This document shows positions 54,449 through 63,547 of a stretch of DNA of 64,000 nucleotides, in pieces. Under the pieces are notes generated by a model. That model saw nothing but the letters and a program-made list of their open reading frames with translations. It did not search any database and had not been told where the DNA came from. The DNA lies in the NCBI RefSeq assembly GCF_029024465.1, contig NZ_CP118950.1:1054001-1118000 (forward strand), given 5' to 3'. Each line of letters begins with the position of its first letter. The first letter of the stretch is position 1. Source of the stretch: Lactococcus garvieae subsp. garvieae. Its GTDB lineage: Bacteria > Bacillota > Bacilli > Lactobacillales > Streptococcaceae. The position numbers were made by a program, and so were the translations under genes.

Positions 54449-54554
54449 ATCAATTAATTTGTTTCAATCAACCCTGTTATGATTAAAGCAAATTAGTCCC
54501 CCAACTAGGCTGCTCGCTGAGACCATACTCCGAGCTACCTAGTTTTTATTTTTG
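54449..54554 (+). ncRNA. Structured RNA: small RNA or attenuator leader of trmL
   Basis: Hairpin 1 (54454-54496) pairs TTAATTTGTTTCAATCA with TGATTAAAGCAAATTAG around the loop ACCCTGTTA. Hairpin 2 (54503-54544) pairs AACTAGG and GCTCG with CGAGC and CCTAGTT and ends in TTTATTTTT, a strong terminator. The transcript would be about 105 nt, stopping 40 bp before trmL. I do not recognise a known riboswitch. Confidence 0.55.
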
Positions 54555-54595
54555 TAAAAATGTAAAACCCTTACAAAAACGGAATGGAGAAAATT

Positions 54596-55099
54596 ATGAA
54601 TCATATTGCACTTTTTGAACCACGTATCCATTTTAACACTGGAAATATTGCGCGGACTTGCGCAGCTACTAATACTACCTTACATTTGATTGAGCCTTTT
54701 GGCTTTGAAATTACCGACAAAAATCTCAAAAGAGCTGGATTGGACTATTGGGATCAGGTCAACATTGTCTACCATAAAAATCTGGAAGATTTTATCAACC
54801 ATGTGGATGGAAAACTCTTCTTAGTGAGCAAATTTGCAGATCAAGTATATTCAGATGTTGATTATACGGAAACTTCAGAAGACTATTACTTCCTCTTTGG
54901 ACGAGAAGATACTGGTTTACCAGAAGACTTTATGCGGGAAAATGCTGAAAAATGTATTCGCATCCCAATGAACGATGAACATGTACGTAGTCTCAACCTT
55001 TCTAATACTGCGTGTATGATTGTCTATGAAGCGCTTCGTCAACAAGAATTTGCTGGTTTGGAACTTAAGCATACTTATGAAAATGACAAACTTAAATAA
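54596..55099 (+). CDS. trmL: tRNA (cytidine(34)-2'-O)-methyltransferase TrmL
   Basis: The 167-residue SPOUT enzyme methylates the wobble base of certain leucine tRNAs. It starts [20 protein letters not shown] and has the knotted SAM site [15 protein letters not shown] and [20 protein letters not shown]. The ATG at 54596 has GGAATGGAG in front; the ATG four codons earlier lies inside that ribosome site. It is preceded by a terminator-like leader. Confidence 0.95.
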   Translation: MNHIALFEPRIHFNTGNIARTCAATNTTLHLIEPFGFEITDKNLKRAGLDYWDQVNIVYHKNLEDFINHVDGKLFLVSKFADQVYSDVDYTETSEDYYFLFGREDTGLPEDFMRENAEKCIRIPMNDEHVRSLNLSNTACMIVYEALRQQEFAGLELKHTYENDKLK

Positions 55100-55140
55100 A
55101 TTTACTTTTTCTTCTCTAAAAGAGAAAAGAAATATACATC

Positions 55141-55175
55141 AAAACGGAAGTTACATTATGTAACTTCCGTTTTTT
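55141..55175. terminator. Bidirectional terminator, trmL / LPxTG gene
   Basis: AAAACGGAAGTTACAT/ATGTAACTTCCGTTTT is a perfect 16-bp stem with one loop base and T runs. Confidence 0.9.
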
Positions 55176-55176
55176 A

Positions 55177-57285
55177 TTATTTCTTGATTTTCTTAATACG
55201 AAGTGTAAGTCCAAACAGGGCTAAGGCCAAGAAAGTAAGTCCTAAAATAAAACTAATGAGAGTCATGCCTTCATTTTCGCCTGCCTTAGGCAAAAATTTT
55301 TGCTTTGCTGAAGCGCTTGGATCTTTTTCTTCACCTTGAGGAGTTGCAGTTACTTGAGAAATCGACTTATTTTTTGTATAGACATAAGTGACCGTCTGTA
55401 CTTGGTTTGTATAACAACCTGCAACATTACCACGCACTTCTTTGAAAGTGTAGCCCTTAATATCTTTCTTTTCAGTGCTATAACCTTCTCCAATAGCTCC
55501 TGATTTTACAATATCTTCCGAAAGTGAATGGCCATTCGTATCTATATATTTGACAAGGACTGTTCCACTCACATGGGGGAGTTCATTTTTCGTATAAACA
55601 TAAGTTACAGTTTGAGCTTGAGCAGTGAACTTACCTGATGCATTACCTTGAACCTCTTTAAATGTATAACCCGGAATATCTTTTTGCTCTGTTGTATACG
55701 CTTCACCAATATTTCCTACTTTTACCACATCATTAGAAATTTCAAGACCCTCTGTGTCCACGTATTTGGCAGTAATATCCCCACCTTTTACCGGTTGAGC
55801 TTCTTTTACAGTAACTGTAGCAACAGCAGAATATGTCCCTTGATTTTCAGAGTTTGAAAATAAATTAGGTACAAATCTTGTATACGTGACTTTGTAAGTT
55901 CCTGCTTTTGCCGTATCGACTTGCCCTTCAACACTTATATCTGAAAAAGGAACCGTATTGCCATAATAATCTGTGGCACTGTCAAAGTTATCTTCTGGTT
56001 GCCATGCCTCACCAACTGTTAACTCTGAATCGTGTACAATAACTGTTGATTGGTCTTTAGTCTCTTCATAAACATACGTCACTGTTTGAGGTTGATCTGT
56101 AAATTTACCGGATGGATCACCTTGAACTTCCTTAAAAGTATAGCCTGGAATATCTTTTTGTTCTGTTGTATAAGCTTCACCAATATTTCCTGATTTTATG
56201 ACATCATCTGCAATAGGCGTGCCTTTTGTATCGACGTACTTCACAGTCACATCGCCTGCGGATATCGTGTAAGGCTGCCATACATAGGTATCGTTCTTCG
56301 CATTCGCATTGAAGCTTTGAGTGAGTTGCTTACTTGTCCAAACATCAGCTCCTTGCGGATGCGTAAGCGAACCTGTACCAACATTTTGCCACTTCCCTGT
56401 ATATTGATTGTTTGCTGAAATTTCTGGAAGCTCCACGTTCACACTATCCGTAACCCAAAAACGGAATTTATCGCTAAGTTTTAGCACCTTTAAAGAAGTT
56501 GTATTTTGGAAGAAACGCGACATCTCATAACCTGTTATCCATGAATTTTCGAGTTGTGTCATATCAAAACCCGAAAGATCAAGAGCTTCTAGAGAAGAAT
56601 CTCCCATAAAGACACCTTGGGCAGAATATAAAGGGGTTAATCGCCATTGAGACAAGTCGAGTTCCTTTAATTTGGGCATTTCCGAAAAAGCATAAGTAAT
56701 TGCAATCATATTCGAAACATTCCAATTAGAAACGTTTAACGATTCCATATTTGTCGCACCATTAAGAAAAGAAAAAATTGTTGTAACATTCGATACATCC
56801 CAAGAAGTCAAATCAAGACTCGTCAAGCTCGCACAACCGCCAAACACCCGTTGCATCTCAGTGGTATGAGAAGTATTAAGCTTTTCAATACCTTCAATAT
56901 GAGTGACATTTGCTAAATAATCAAATAGATTACTGAGTATATTTCCAGCAATAACATCACCTTCAAAACGGATACTTGTTATCTGTTTGCTCCATTGATA
57001 CCAAGGACTCAGTCTTGCTCCGTTTTGGTTAACTGGGGTGTCAGAAAATGTTCCAGCTCCAATATGTAACACACCAGATGAATCAATTCTCCATGGTGCT
57101 GTCCCAAAAGTTCCTGATGCAATGTCATTAGAGTCCGCTTGGACTTCAACATTTTCTGATGAAAGCTCTGTGGTTACTGCTGGTGATTCTGCGATTTTCG
57201 GAGTTTCAGCAATAACTTGTAATGTTGGTGAGAGAGCTCCCAATACTATCGTGCTTAAAGCAATGGCCTGAGTCATTTTTTTCAT
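55177..57285 (-). CDS. Cell-wall-anchored surface protein: BspA-like repeats, MucBP domains, LPKAG anchor
   Basis: The 702-residue protein has a signal peptide (1-27). A BspA-type DUF285 leucine-rich region (about 85-300; LTSLDLTSWDVSNVTTIF, MESLNVSNWNVSNM) follows. Three MucBP repeats come next (about 345-410, 505-570, 575-640; VKYVDTKGTPIADDVI, AKYVDTEGLEISNDVV, VKYIDTNGHSLSEDIV). A bacterial Ig-like domain lies between the first two. The sorting signal is LPKAG at about 665, a variant of LPxTG, with a hydrophobic span and RIKKIKK tail. MucBP domains are linked to mucin binding. Sortase should attach it to peptidoglycan. It is probably an adhesin. Confidence 0.92.
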   Translation of the reverse strand: MKKMTQAIALSTIVLGALSPTLQVIAETPKIAESPAVTTELSSENVEVQADSNDIASGTFGTAPWRIDSSGVLHIGAGTFSDTPVNQNGARLSPWYQWSKQITSIRFEGDVIAGNILSNLFDYLANVTHIEGIEKLNTSHTTEMQRVFGGCASLTSLDLTSWDVSNVTTIFSFLNGATNMESLNVSNWNVSNMIAITYAFSEMPKLKELDLSQWRLTPLYSAQGVFMGDSSLEALDLSGFDMTQLENSWITGYEMSRFFQNTTSLKVLKLSDKFRFWVTDSVNVELPEISANNQYTGKWQNVGTGSLTHPQGADVWTSKQLTQSFNANAKNDTYVWQPYTISAGDVTVKYVDTKGTPIADDVIKSGNIGEAYTTEQKDIPGYTFKEVQGDPSGKFTDQPQTVTYVYEETKDQSTVIVHDSELTVGEAWQPEDNFDSATDYYGNTVPFSDISVEGQVDTAKAGTYKVTYTRFVPNLFSNSENQGTYSAVATVTVKEAQPVKGGDITAKYVDTEGLEISNDVVKVGNIGEAYTTEQKDIPGYTFKEVQGNASGKFTAQAQTVTYVYTKNELPHVSGTVLVKYIDTNGHSLSEDIVKSGAIGEGYSTEKKDIKGYTFKEVRGNVAGCYTNQVQTVTYVYTKNKSISQVTATPQGEEKDPSASAKQKFLPKAGENEGMTLISFILGLTFLALALFGLTLRIKKIKK

Positions 57286-57576
57286 TATTCATCCAATTTC
57301 CCTTGATATTTCGTTTGCGCGAAAAAGTACGGTTTGTTGGAAACAAAAAACCTCGATACTCCTGGTAATCCTGCTTTTCTAACCGGTCGTTTCTCATAGA
57401 AAATCATTTATGGGCTATTGCACAGACAAGAAAATAAAGGTATAATGAAGATGTATCGCTTATGTGAAAAGAGATGTGTTAGAAAAACCGTACTTTTATT
57501 GAAATATGCTTTTTGAACCTCAGAACATAAGAAAAACAGCTCGTTATAACGGGCTGTTTTTCTTATGTTCTTTATT
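57286..57576. other. Intergenic region upstream of the surface protein gene
   Basis: No gene. TATAAT at about 57438 on the plus strand has no gene after it. The pbuX terminator lies at its right end. Confidence 0.45.
57526..57567. terminator. pbuX terminator
   Basis: CATAAGAAAAACAGC paired with GCTGTTTTTCTTATG around CGTTATAACG, with T run on the minus strand, lies directly after pbuX. Confidence 0.85.
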
Positions 57577-58878
57577 TTACTGTGTGAATTCTGTTGAAGT
57601 TAAGTTGACTTTTGATTTACGCTCTGAATTTAAAACGAGATTAAGCAAGATAGCTGAAACAGTACTTACAACAATTCCATTAGAAAGGAAGATTTGTGCC
57701 CAACTTGGTAGACTTACAAAAAGGTTGCTTGAGTTAAAACCAACGCCCATTCCAACTGAAACAGCAACGATAAGCAGGTTTTGATTATCTTTGTAATCTA
57801 CTGTTCCAAGCATATTCACACCTTGCATGGCAACCATTCCAAACATGATGAGCATGGCTCCACCAAGTACGGGAACTGGAATAAGTTGAGCAATTGCCGC
57901 AAACTTAGGAATCAAGCCTAAAACAATCAAGAAGCCAGCAGTGAAATAAATAGGCTTACGTGATTTAATACCTGACAATTGTACTAAGCCAACATTTTGT
58001 GAGAAACCTGTGTAGGGGAAAGTATTGAAGATTCCGCCAAGCAAAACAGCGAGACCTTCTGAGCGATAGCCATTACGCAAACGTTTTTCAGATAGTTCCT
58101 CACCCGTCAAGTCAGACAAAGCCAAGTAAACACCTGTTGATTCAACCATTGAAACAATGGCGATAATAATCATCATCAAACAGTCCACCAGATAAAAACG
58201 GGGCATTGCCATGCGGAAAGGAATCGGCAAGTGGGCCCAAGGTGCTTGATTGATCGCAGAGAAGTCCACCATATGTAAGCTGGCTGCTAAAATTGTTCCT
58301 GCAACTAGACCAATCAAGATAGCAATAGAACGAATGAAGCCTGTGGCAAAGATATTTACCAAGACAATGACTAAGATGGTAAATCCCGCAAGTAAGAGAC
58401 TGTTGGCTGTAGGAGATGCTTCGTTATTTCCCATATTTCCTACCGCAACAGGAATTAAAGTTAAACCAATCGTGGTAATTACTGAACCAGTCACAAGTGG
58501 TGGGAAGAATTTACGAATTTTAGAGAAAACACCTGCAAAAGCGATAACGAAAATACCTGAGGCAATTAAGGCACCAAACATCGCACCATCACCATGCTTT
58601 TGGCCAATAATAATCAATGGCGCAACGGACTGAAAAGCAACACCCAAGACAACTGGAAGACCAATCCCAAAGTTTTTGGTCATCTTTAATTGCAACAAAG
58701 TCGCTAAACCACACATAAAAATATCAGCTGAAATTAAGTAGGTTAACTGCAAAGCACTATAATTTAAAGCTGAGGCAATCATGATGGGTACTAAGATTGA
58801 GCCCGAGTACATCGCAAGTAAATGCTGCAAACCTAAAACTGCAGCTTGACCGTTGGCTTGTCTTTTTGTATTAAACAT
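57577..58878 (-). CDS. pbuX: Xanthine permease PbuX (NCS2 family)
   Basis: The 433-residue nucleobase:cation symporter has about 14 hydrophobic segments. The start MFNTKRQANGQAAVLGLQHL and the NCS2 signature region in the second half (GFSQNVGLVQLSGIKSRKP) are clear. The ATG at 58878 has AAGGAGAAGGG; a longer frame overlaps xpt and is rejected. It is co-transcribed with xpt behind the guanine riboswitch, so it is made when guanine is low. Confidence 0.95.
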   Translation of the reverse strand: MFNTKRQANGQAAVLGLQHLLAMYSGSILVPIMIASALNYSALQLTYLISADIFMCGLATLLQLKMTKNFGIGLPVVLGVAFQSVAPLIIIGQKHGDGAMFGALIASGIFVIAFAGVFSKIRKFFPPLVTGSVITTIGLTLIPVAVGNMGNNEASPTANSLLLAGFTILVIVLVNIFATGFIRSIAILIGLVAGTILAASLHMVDFSAINQAPWAHLPIPFRMAMPRFYLVDCLMMIIIAIVSMVESTGVYLALSDLTGEELSEKRLRNGYRSEGLAVLLGGIFNTFPYTGFSQNVGLVQLSGIKSRKPIYFTAGFLIVLGLIPKFAAIAQLIPVPVLGGAMLIMFGMVAMQGVNMLGTVDYKDNQNLLIVAVSVGMGVGFNSSNLFVSLPSWAQIFLSNGIVVSTVSAILLNLVLNSERKSKVNLTSTEFTQ

Positions 58879-58895
58879 TTCTTCCCTTCTCCTTC

Positions 58896-59489
58896 TTAAT
58901 CCCAAGCAGCATCATCTGCTGGTGCAAAGACGACTTGACCTGACTCAAACTTTTCAATACGGGCTAGAGAAGTCACTGTTAAGCCTTTCTCCATCAAGAG
59001 GTCGCGTCCTGTTTGGAAACTCTTTTCAATGACAATACCGATACCGGCAACTTGTGCACCTGCTTGTTTAATCAGCTCTTCGAGACCAAGCGCAGCTTGA
59101 CCATTTGCCAAAAAGTCGTCCACAAGCAAAACAGTATCTTCAGAAGAAATAAATTTACGAGAAATTGAAACTGTTGAAGTAATTTGTTTTGTAAATGAAA
59201 AGACCTCTGTTGTCAATAATTCTTCGTTCATTGTGATATTTTTGGATTTTTTAGCAAAAACCATGGGTACACCAAGTGCTTCTGCTGCATAAAGCGCCGG
59301 TGCAATACCGCTTGCTTCAATCGTTACAACTTTAGTGATATTTTTATCTTTGTAAACTTCAGCAAAGCGTACACCAATCGCTTTCATCAACTCATAATCG
59401 ACCTGATGTGTAAGGAAGCTGTCCACTTTTAATACTTGGTCTCCCAAAACTTGCCCATCAATTGCGATACGATTTTCCAATAACTTCAT
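58896..59489 (-). CDS. xpt: Xanthine phosphoribosyltransferase Xpt
   Basis: The 197-residue enzyme converts xanthine and PRPP to XMP. The PRPP motif is [17 protein letters not shown], and [20 protein letters not shown] lies before it. The ATG at 59489 has TAGGAGAAG; the longer frame runs through the riboswitch terminator and is not real. It is first in the xpt-pbuX operon. Confidence 0.96.
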   Translation of the reverse strand: MKLLENRIAIDGQVLGDQVLKVDSFLTHQVDYELMKAIGVRFAEVYKDKNITKVVTIEASGIAPALYAAEALGVPMVFAKKSKNITMNEELLTTEVFSFTKQITSTVSISRKFISSEDTVLLVDDFLANGQAALGLEELIKQAGAQVAGIGIVIEKSFQTGRDLLMEKGLTVTSLARIEKFESGQVVFAPADDAAWD

Positions 59490-59540
59490 AACTTCTCCTA
59501 TAACATTTATCCTCAAGACTGGCTTTGGTTTTAATACGCA

Positions 59541-59567
59541 CAAAAACTCTACCCGATAAGGTAGAGT
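59541..59567 (-). terminator. Riboswitch-controlled terminator before xpt
   Basis: A minus-strand stem ACTCTACC/GGTAGAGT followed by TTTTTG is the expression platform of the purine riboswitch. Confidence 0.85.
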
Positions 59568-59663
59568 ATTTCTAGACGACAAAAAGAAGATATTATTTAC
59601 GACCTTTAAACTTAAACGATGAAAGTTTCTATTTAAAGATAAAACTGCACAAATAGAATCCTC

Positions 59664-59726
59664 TTATTGTCCTGCCTTTACGGTGCAGGGTAGAAACACT
59701 TAGCCATATCCTAAGCATAAATAAGA
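59664..59726 (-). promoter_or_regulatory. Guanine-type purine riboswitch aptamer
   Basis: P1 is CTTATT/AATAAG. The core GGATATGG, GTTTCTACC, CCGTAAAGG matches the purine aptamer, with complementary P2 and P3 loops. The specificity base before P1 closing (GGACAATAAG) is C, which pairs with guanine or xanthine, not adenine. It controls xpt-pbuX by termination. Confidence 0.93.
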
Positions 59727-59743
59727 TTTTTAATATTGATACA

Positions 59744-59771
59744 GTATATCGCATTTTATTATTTTTAGCAA
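59744..59771 (-). promoter_or_regulatory. xpt-pbuX promoter
   Basis: -35 TTGCTA (59766-59771) and -10 TATACT (59744-59749) are 16 bp apart, about 20 bp before the aptamer. Confidence 0.6.
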
Positions 59772-59830
59772 GAAAATATCGAAATAAATAAAATTTTTTC
59801 AAATATTCATCAGAATTGTTCGGAAATTAC

Positions 59831-60547
59831 TTATTTTTTAGCTTCATTTACCAATTGTGAAACTTCTTTTTTGGTTAAGCGACGGTAGCGACCAGGGACT
59901 AATCCATCTAAACTTAACGGTCCGTATTGAACACGGCTAAGTTTTTGGACAGGTAAACCAACTGCAGCAAACATTTTCTTCACTTGATGATTTTGTCCTT
60001 CATGGATGGTCAAGCTAACAAGCGAGCTGTTTTTCGCCTTGTCCTGTTTCATAATCTCATAACGTGCTGGGCTCACCTTTTTACCATCGATGGTCATGCC
60101 TAGGGTCAAGGGACGCAAGTTTTCCTTATTGGCTTGCCCTTCAACCTTAGCGATATAAACCTTTTCAACACCGTGGCGCGGATGTGTCATTAAGTTTGTA
60201 AATTCTCCATCATTGGTCAGCAACAAAAGACCACTTGTATCCCAGTCTAAACGTCCGACAGGGTAAATGCGTTCCTTTCCTGAAGGGAGTAAATCCATAA
60301 CGGTTTGACGGCCCTTATCATCGCTTGAGCTAGAGATATAGCCACGCGGCTTGTTCAGCATATAATAAACAGGTTCTTCGTTATAAACAGCTACACCGTT
60401 GACCTCAACACTATCTCCTGATTCTACTTGATAGCCCAGATTGGTCATTGTAACGTTGTTGACAGAAACTTTTCCTGATAGAATAAGTTCTTCTGCCTTA
60501 CGTCGACTGGCAACACCTGCATGTGCCAAAAATTTATTGATTCTCAT
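59831..60547 (-). CDS. rluB: Pseudouridine synthase RluB
   Basis: The 238-residue enzyme has an N-terminal S4 domain (MRINKFLAHAGVASRRKAEE) and the RsuA-family catalytic motif GRLDWDTSGLLLLTNDGEF with the nucleophilic Asp. HEGQNHQVKKMFAAVGLPV is the conserved C-terminal part. It modifies U in 23S rRNA. It overlaps scpB by 14 bp; the scpA-scpB-rluB order is usual in Firmicutes. Confidence 0.96.
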   Translation of the reverse strand: MRINKFLAHAGVASRRKAEELILSGKVSVNNVTMTNLGYQVESGDSVEVNGVAVYNEEPVYYMLNKPRGYISSSSDDKGRQTVMDLLPSGKERIYPVGRLDWDTSGLLLLTNDGEFTNLMTHPRHGVEKVYIAKVEGQANKENLRPLTLGMTIDGKKVSPARYEIMKQDKAKNSSLVSLTIHEGQNHQVKKMFAAVGLPVQKLSRVQYGPLSLDGLVPGRYRRLTKKEVSQLVNEAKK

Positions 60548-61112
60548 TTAATTCCTCATTTTCGTTAAATAATACTTGTTTTTCGCCAATAAATTGGCTT
60601 TCATCTATTTCTGGTAGCTCTGACAAGTCATTGATACCAATATAATCTAAAAAGAACTCTGTTGTGCCATAAAGTCCTGGACGACCAACGACTTCAAGCG
60701 TGCCTGTCTTTTCTACCAAATCATAAGCACGCAGTGTTGAGAGCGTTCCACTAGAGTTGACACCACGTAATTGATCGATTTCCAGGCGCGTAATCGGCTG
60801 TTTATAGGCAATAATCGAAAGTACTTCTAAGGCAGAACGTGAAAGACTTTGATTGAGGGGTGTCTTCGCATAGTTTTTAAGGATGTCTGCAAAGCTATCT
60901 TTCGTTGCTAATTTATATTTCCCAGCTGTTTCGATAATGGTTAGCGCAGATTCTTCATCGCCTTGATACTTCTCAATAAGGCGCTCAATTTGTTGTTCAC
61001 AAGCAAACTTACTCATACCCGAAAGCTCTGATAATTGGTTTAACTCCAGCCCTTCTTCACCCGCAACAAAGAGTAACAGTTCCAAAGTGGCTGTCTTATT
61101 CAGATTGTTCAT
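60534..61112 (-). CDS. scpB: Segregation and condensation protein ScpB
   Basis: The 192-residue protein has two winged-helix domains (LLFVAGEEGLELNQLSELSG, LEVLSIIAYKQPITRLEIDQ with RGVNSSGTLSTL). It binds ScpA and SMC in the condensin complex at replication origins. It overlaps scpA by 17 bp and rluB by 14 bp. Confidence 0.97.
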   Translation of the reverse strand: MNNLNKTATLELLLFVAGEEGLELNQLSELSGMSKFACEQQIERLIEKYQGDEESALTIIETAGKYKLATKDSFADILKNYAKTPLNQSLSRSALEVLSIIAYKQPITRLEIDQLRGVNSSGTLSTLRAYDLVEKTGTLEVVGRPGLYGTTEFFLDYIGINDLSELPEIDESQFIGEKQVLFNENEELNENQ

Positions 61113-61836
61113 CTTTCGTTTGTCCTCTTTCTAATAGAATTTCACCAAAAACTTTTTCTTGTTTAAACGTTACTTGTTGTGTTTTTATGAGCTCTAACAA
61201 AGCCATGAAAGTGGTCAGAAGCTCTTCTTTCGATGTCTTCTTCGAAAATAAAGAACTAAACTTGCACGTCTTTTTCTTTAAAAAGTAACGGGACAACTCC
61301 ACTATTTTATCGGAAATTGAGAATTTCTCTGCCTCTATTGTTGTATTTTCATCTGTAAAGGACTGTTTTTGTAAGGCCAAAACATTGCTGAAGGCCAAAA
61401 ATAAATCCAGACTGTTATGATCTTGTAAAAGTACCGCATCTTCACCAATAATTTCCGTTTTAGCTTTGGAATAATACTGGCTACGTGCCTCATGCATCTG
61501 GGCGATATCTTGGGATAAAGCTTTATATTTTCGATACTCATCGATTTGTGCCAGCAAATCTTGTTCAAGCTGTTCAGTATCTTCGATGAATTCTTCAGCA
61601 ACTGTAGGTAAAAGACGACGGGATTTTATCAGCATTAACTGACTCGCCATGACCATATATTCACTGGCAATTTCTAACTCCAAGGTTTTCATAGCCTTCA
61701 AAAAGTTCAAATATTGCTCAATGATCGGAACCAAAGGTACCTCAAAAATATCAACTTTATATTGCCCAACCAAGTGCAAAAGTAAATCTAAAGGGCCTTC
61801 AAAATCATTGATTTTTATCTTTATTTCTTCACTCAT
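61096..61836 (-). CDS. scpA: Segregation and condensation protein ScpA
   Basis: The 246-residue kleisin starts with the family motif IKINDFEGPLDLLLHLVGQY, which contacts SMC. The middle region EIASEYMVMASQLMLIKSRRLLP and the C-terminal winged helix (KKTSKEELLTTFMALLELIK) complete it. It overlaps the XerD-like gene by 4 bp. Confidence 0.97.
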   Translation of the reverse strand: MSEEIKIKINDFEGPLDLLLHLVGQYKVDIFEVPLVPIIEQYLNFLKAMKTLELEIASEYMVMASQLMLIKSRRLLPTVAEEFIEDTEQLEQDLLAQIDEYRKYKALSQDIAQMHEARSQYYSKAKTEIIGEDAVLLQDHNSLDLFLAFSNVLALQKQSFTDENTTIEAEKFSISDKIVELSRYFLKKKTCKFSSLFSKKTSKEELLTTFMALLELIKTQQVTFKQEKVFGEILLERGQTKDEQSE

Positions 61837-62561
61837 TTATAGTATTTCTCTAAAGTAGTTGTTGTAGATAGCCCTAGAGCTTCTGCTAATTCGTATACGG
61901 TTTTGCCCAGCCGCACTTGCTGTAAGATATATTGTTCGCGTAATTCTTTTGCTGTCAAATCCGTATATTTTTTTAGTTCTAAATAAAGAAATTGACGTGA
62001 TTTGGTAAACAATTCATCCGCGTTGTTTATTCTTTGGGTATAGAGTGCAAACTTATCACGTATTGGTAAGACACGCTTTAATCCAGCTTTCTCAACAGTA
62101 AGAATTCGGAATTTCCAGTTGAAATTTTCCCACCGTAAGTGCTGTATTTCTGAAAAAGTTAAACCAAACTCAAGGATTAAAAATGCTAAGAAATGACCAG
62201 GAGAAGTCACCGGTTTATAAACGGATGACATATTCTTGATTTCTAATTTTTTCTTTACTTCTTTCTTTGGCGCATTTACCTGCTGAATTTTATGATACTC
62301 TTTCAGTAAATTTTTATCATAAAGATAGAGTAGAAACTGATTTGCACTTGATATCTTGCGGCGTTGTGCTGCCACAGCCAATTTTTTCAAAGACTGGCGA
62401 TAAAGCATGAGCGACTCACGAGAAACTGTTCTTTTCTCAAAAAACTCGGCAAAATTTCGTAAATCATAAAGATAATTTGATTTGGTATTTGCTGAGAAAT
62501 TTTTGCTCTCTAAAAAATTAGGAATTTCGTTCGATAATATCATATTTTTTACTAAATTCAT
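61833..62561 (-). CDS. XerD-like tyrosine recombinase family protein, active site incomplete
   Basis: The protein of about 242 residues has a SAM-like N-terminal domain (KNFSANTKSNYLYDLRNFAE) and a tyrosine-recombinase-like C-terminal domain. The normal GLRxSEL motif is GLTFSEIQHLRW, so the first catalytic Arg is Thr. A tyrosine remains near the end (TLEKYYK). This matches the streptococcal XerD-like family, which lacks several catalytic residues and is always next to scpAB. The true dif recombinase is XerS elsewhere. The start is uncertain: ATGs at 62561 and 62543 both lack a strong ribosome site, and a longer frame overlaps the CBS gene. Confidence 0.85.
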   Translation of the reverse strand: MNLVKNMILSNEIPNFLESKNFSANTKSNYLYDLRNFAEFFEKRTVSRESLMLYRQSLKKLAVAAQRRKISSANQFLLYLYDKNLLKEYHKIQQVNAPKKEVKKKLEIKNMSSVYKPVTSPGHFLAFLILEFGLTFSEIQHLRWENFNWKFRILTVEKAGLKRVLPIRDKFALYTQRINNADELFTKSRQFLYLELKKYTDLTAKELREQYILQQVRLGKTVYELAEALGLSTTTTLEKYYK

Positions 62562-62988
62562 GGGCAAAAGCGTTAATGGCTTTGAGAATTTCTTGACGTG
62601 CAATAATCCCCACAAACTCGGTTCTTTTTACCACAGGCAAGAAAGGCTCTTTGACCAATTTATGCAAGATCTCTTCCAAAGGTGCTGAAGGGGATACTGT
62701 TTCTATTTCAGTGTCCACAATCTCCGCTATAGGTGTATTCATCGATTTTTCATAAAAGAAATCTTCACCCATCTCAAATTCGACAATATCTGCAAGCCCT
62801 AAAACGCCTACAAACTCTTTATCTTTAGTGAGGACAGGTACTCTAGAATATTTATACTGACTGAGCAATAATTTTGCATGAGAAATATTGTGTTCGTCAC
62901 ATAAAATAGCTACGTCATCAGCCTCTTTTATAAATGTTTCGCTTTGTTCTAAGAAATATTTTTCAATAGCTTTATCAATCATTTTCAC
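62518..62988 (-). CDS. cbpB: CBS-domain protein, CbpB/YkuL type
   Basis: The 156-residue protein consists of two CBS domains (LLLSQYKYSRVPVLTKDKEF and VGVLGLADIVE; ILHKLVKEPFLPVVKRTEFV and GIIARQEILKA). It is like Listeria CbpB and Bacillus DarB, which bind c-di-AMP and can stimulate the (p)ppGpp synthetase. Its place between yfcE and the xerD-like gene is the same in streptococci. Ligand binding here is inferred. Confidence 0.85.
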   Translation of the reverse strand: MKMIDKAIEKYFLEQSETFIKEADDVAILCDEHNISHAKLLLSQYKYSRVPVLTKDKEFVGVLGLADIVEFEMGEDFFYEKSMNTPIAEIVDTEIETVSPSAPLEEILHKLVKEPFLPVVKRTEFVGIIARQEILKAINAFAHEFSKKYDIIERNS

Positions 62989-63002
62989 TCTACCTCTTTT
63001 TT

Positions 63003-63512
63003 CTAAAGCTCAAAAGTAAATTGTAGACCCGGAATTTCCTGATGCTCTAAATCGCGATAAGAAACCTTATAGCCATATTCTAATACTGTGACGACGGCGT
63101 ACATTTTTATATTGATATTTCCTCTAGGCTGACTTACTGAACCAGGATTAATATACAAAGTGTTTCCTATCATTTGTGCAACAGGCTGATGGATATGGCC
63201 AAAAAGTGCAATATCCGCTTCTTTTTCTTCTGCAAAGTAAGAATAACGATCAAGCCCTAAGCCAACATAAAATTGGTGGCCGTGCGCGATAAGGACTTTC
63301 TTTCCTTCGACATCCACCATTTTTATCTCAGAATAGCCTTCATCGTAATCGCAATTTCCTGCAACTACATTTATCCCTTGCCATATTTCATCATTACTTG
63401 GCAATTCAGAATCACCGCAATGAAACAAAGCTGATGCTGTGCCTTCATATCTTTTTTTGATTTTTTTAATTACGTCACGATCAGTGTGTGAATCACTCAT
63501 TACAACAAACAT
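63003..63512 (-). CDS. YfcE/MJ0936-type metallophosphoesterase
   Basis: The 169-residue phosphodiesterase has all metal motifs: MSDSHTDR, LFHCGDSE, VVAGNCDYD, LIAHGHQF and ALFGHIHQP, with YINPGSVSQPRGN at the end. It is usually downstream of rdgB in Lactobacillales, as here. The physiological substrate is unknown. Confidence 0.95.
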   Translation of the reverse strand: MFVVMSDSHTDRDVIKKIKKRYEGTASALFHCGDSELPSNDEIWQGINVVAGNCDYDEGYSEIKMVDVEGKKVLIAHGHQFYVGLGLDRYSYFAEEKEADIALFGHIHQPVAQMIGNTLYINPGSVSQPRGNINIKMYAVVTVLEYGYKVSYRDLEHQEIPGLQFTFEL

Positions 63513-63547
63513 TGAAGACTCCTTTTAGCTAACACTCATGCCTCGTT

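Larger units (their letters stand above)
54158..54595. other. Divergent control region of folA and trmL
   Basis: The minus-strand promoter TGGTATAAT (-10 at about 54340) gives a folA leader of about 240 nt with weak hairpins. The plus-strand side holds the structured RNA at 54449-54554. No conserved gene is present. Confidence 0.5.
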
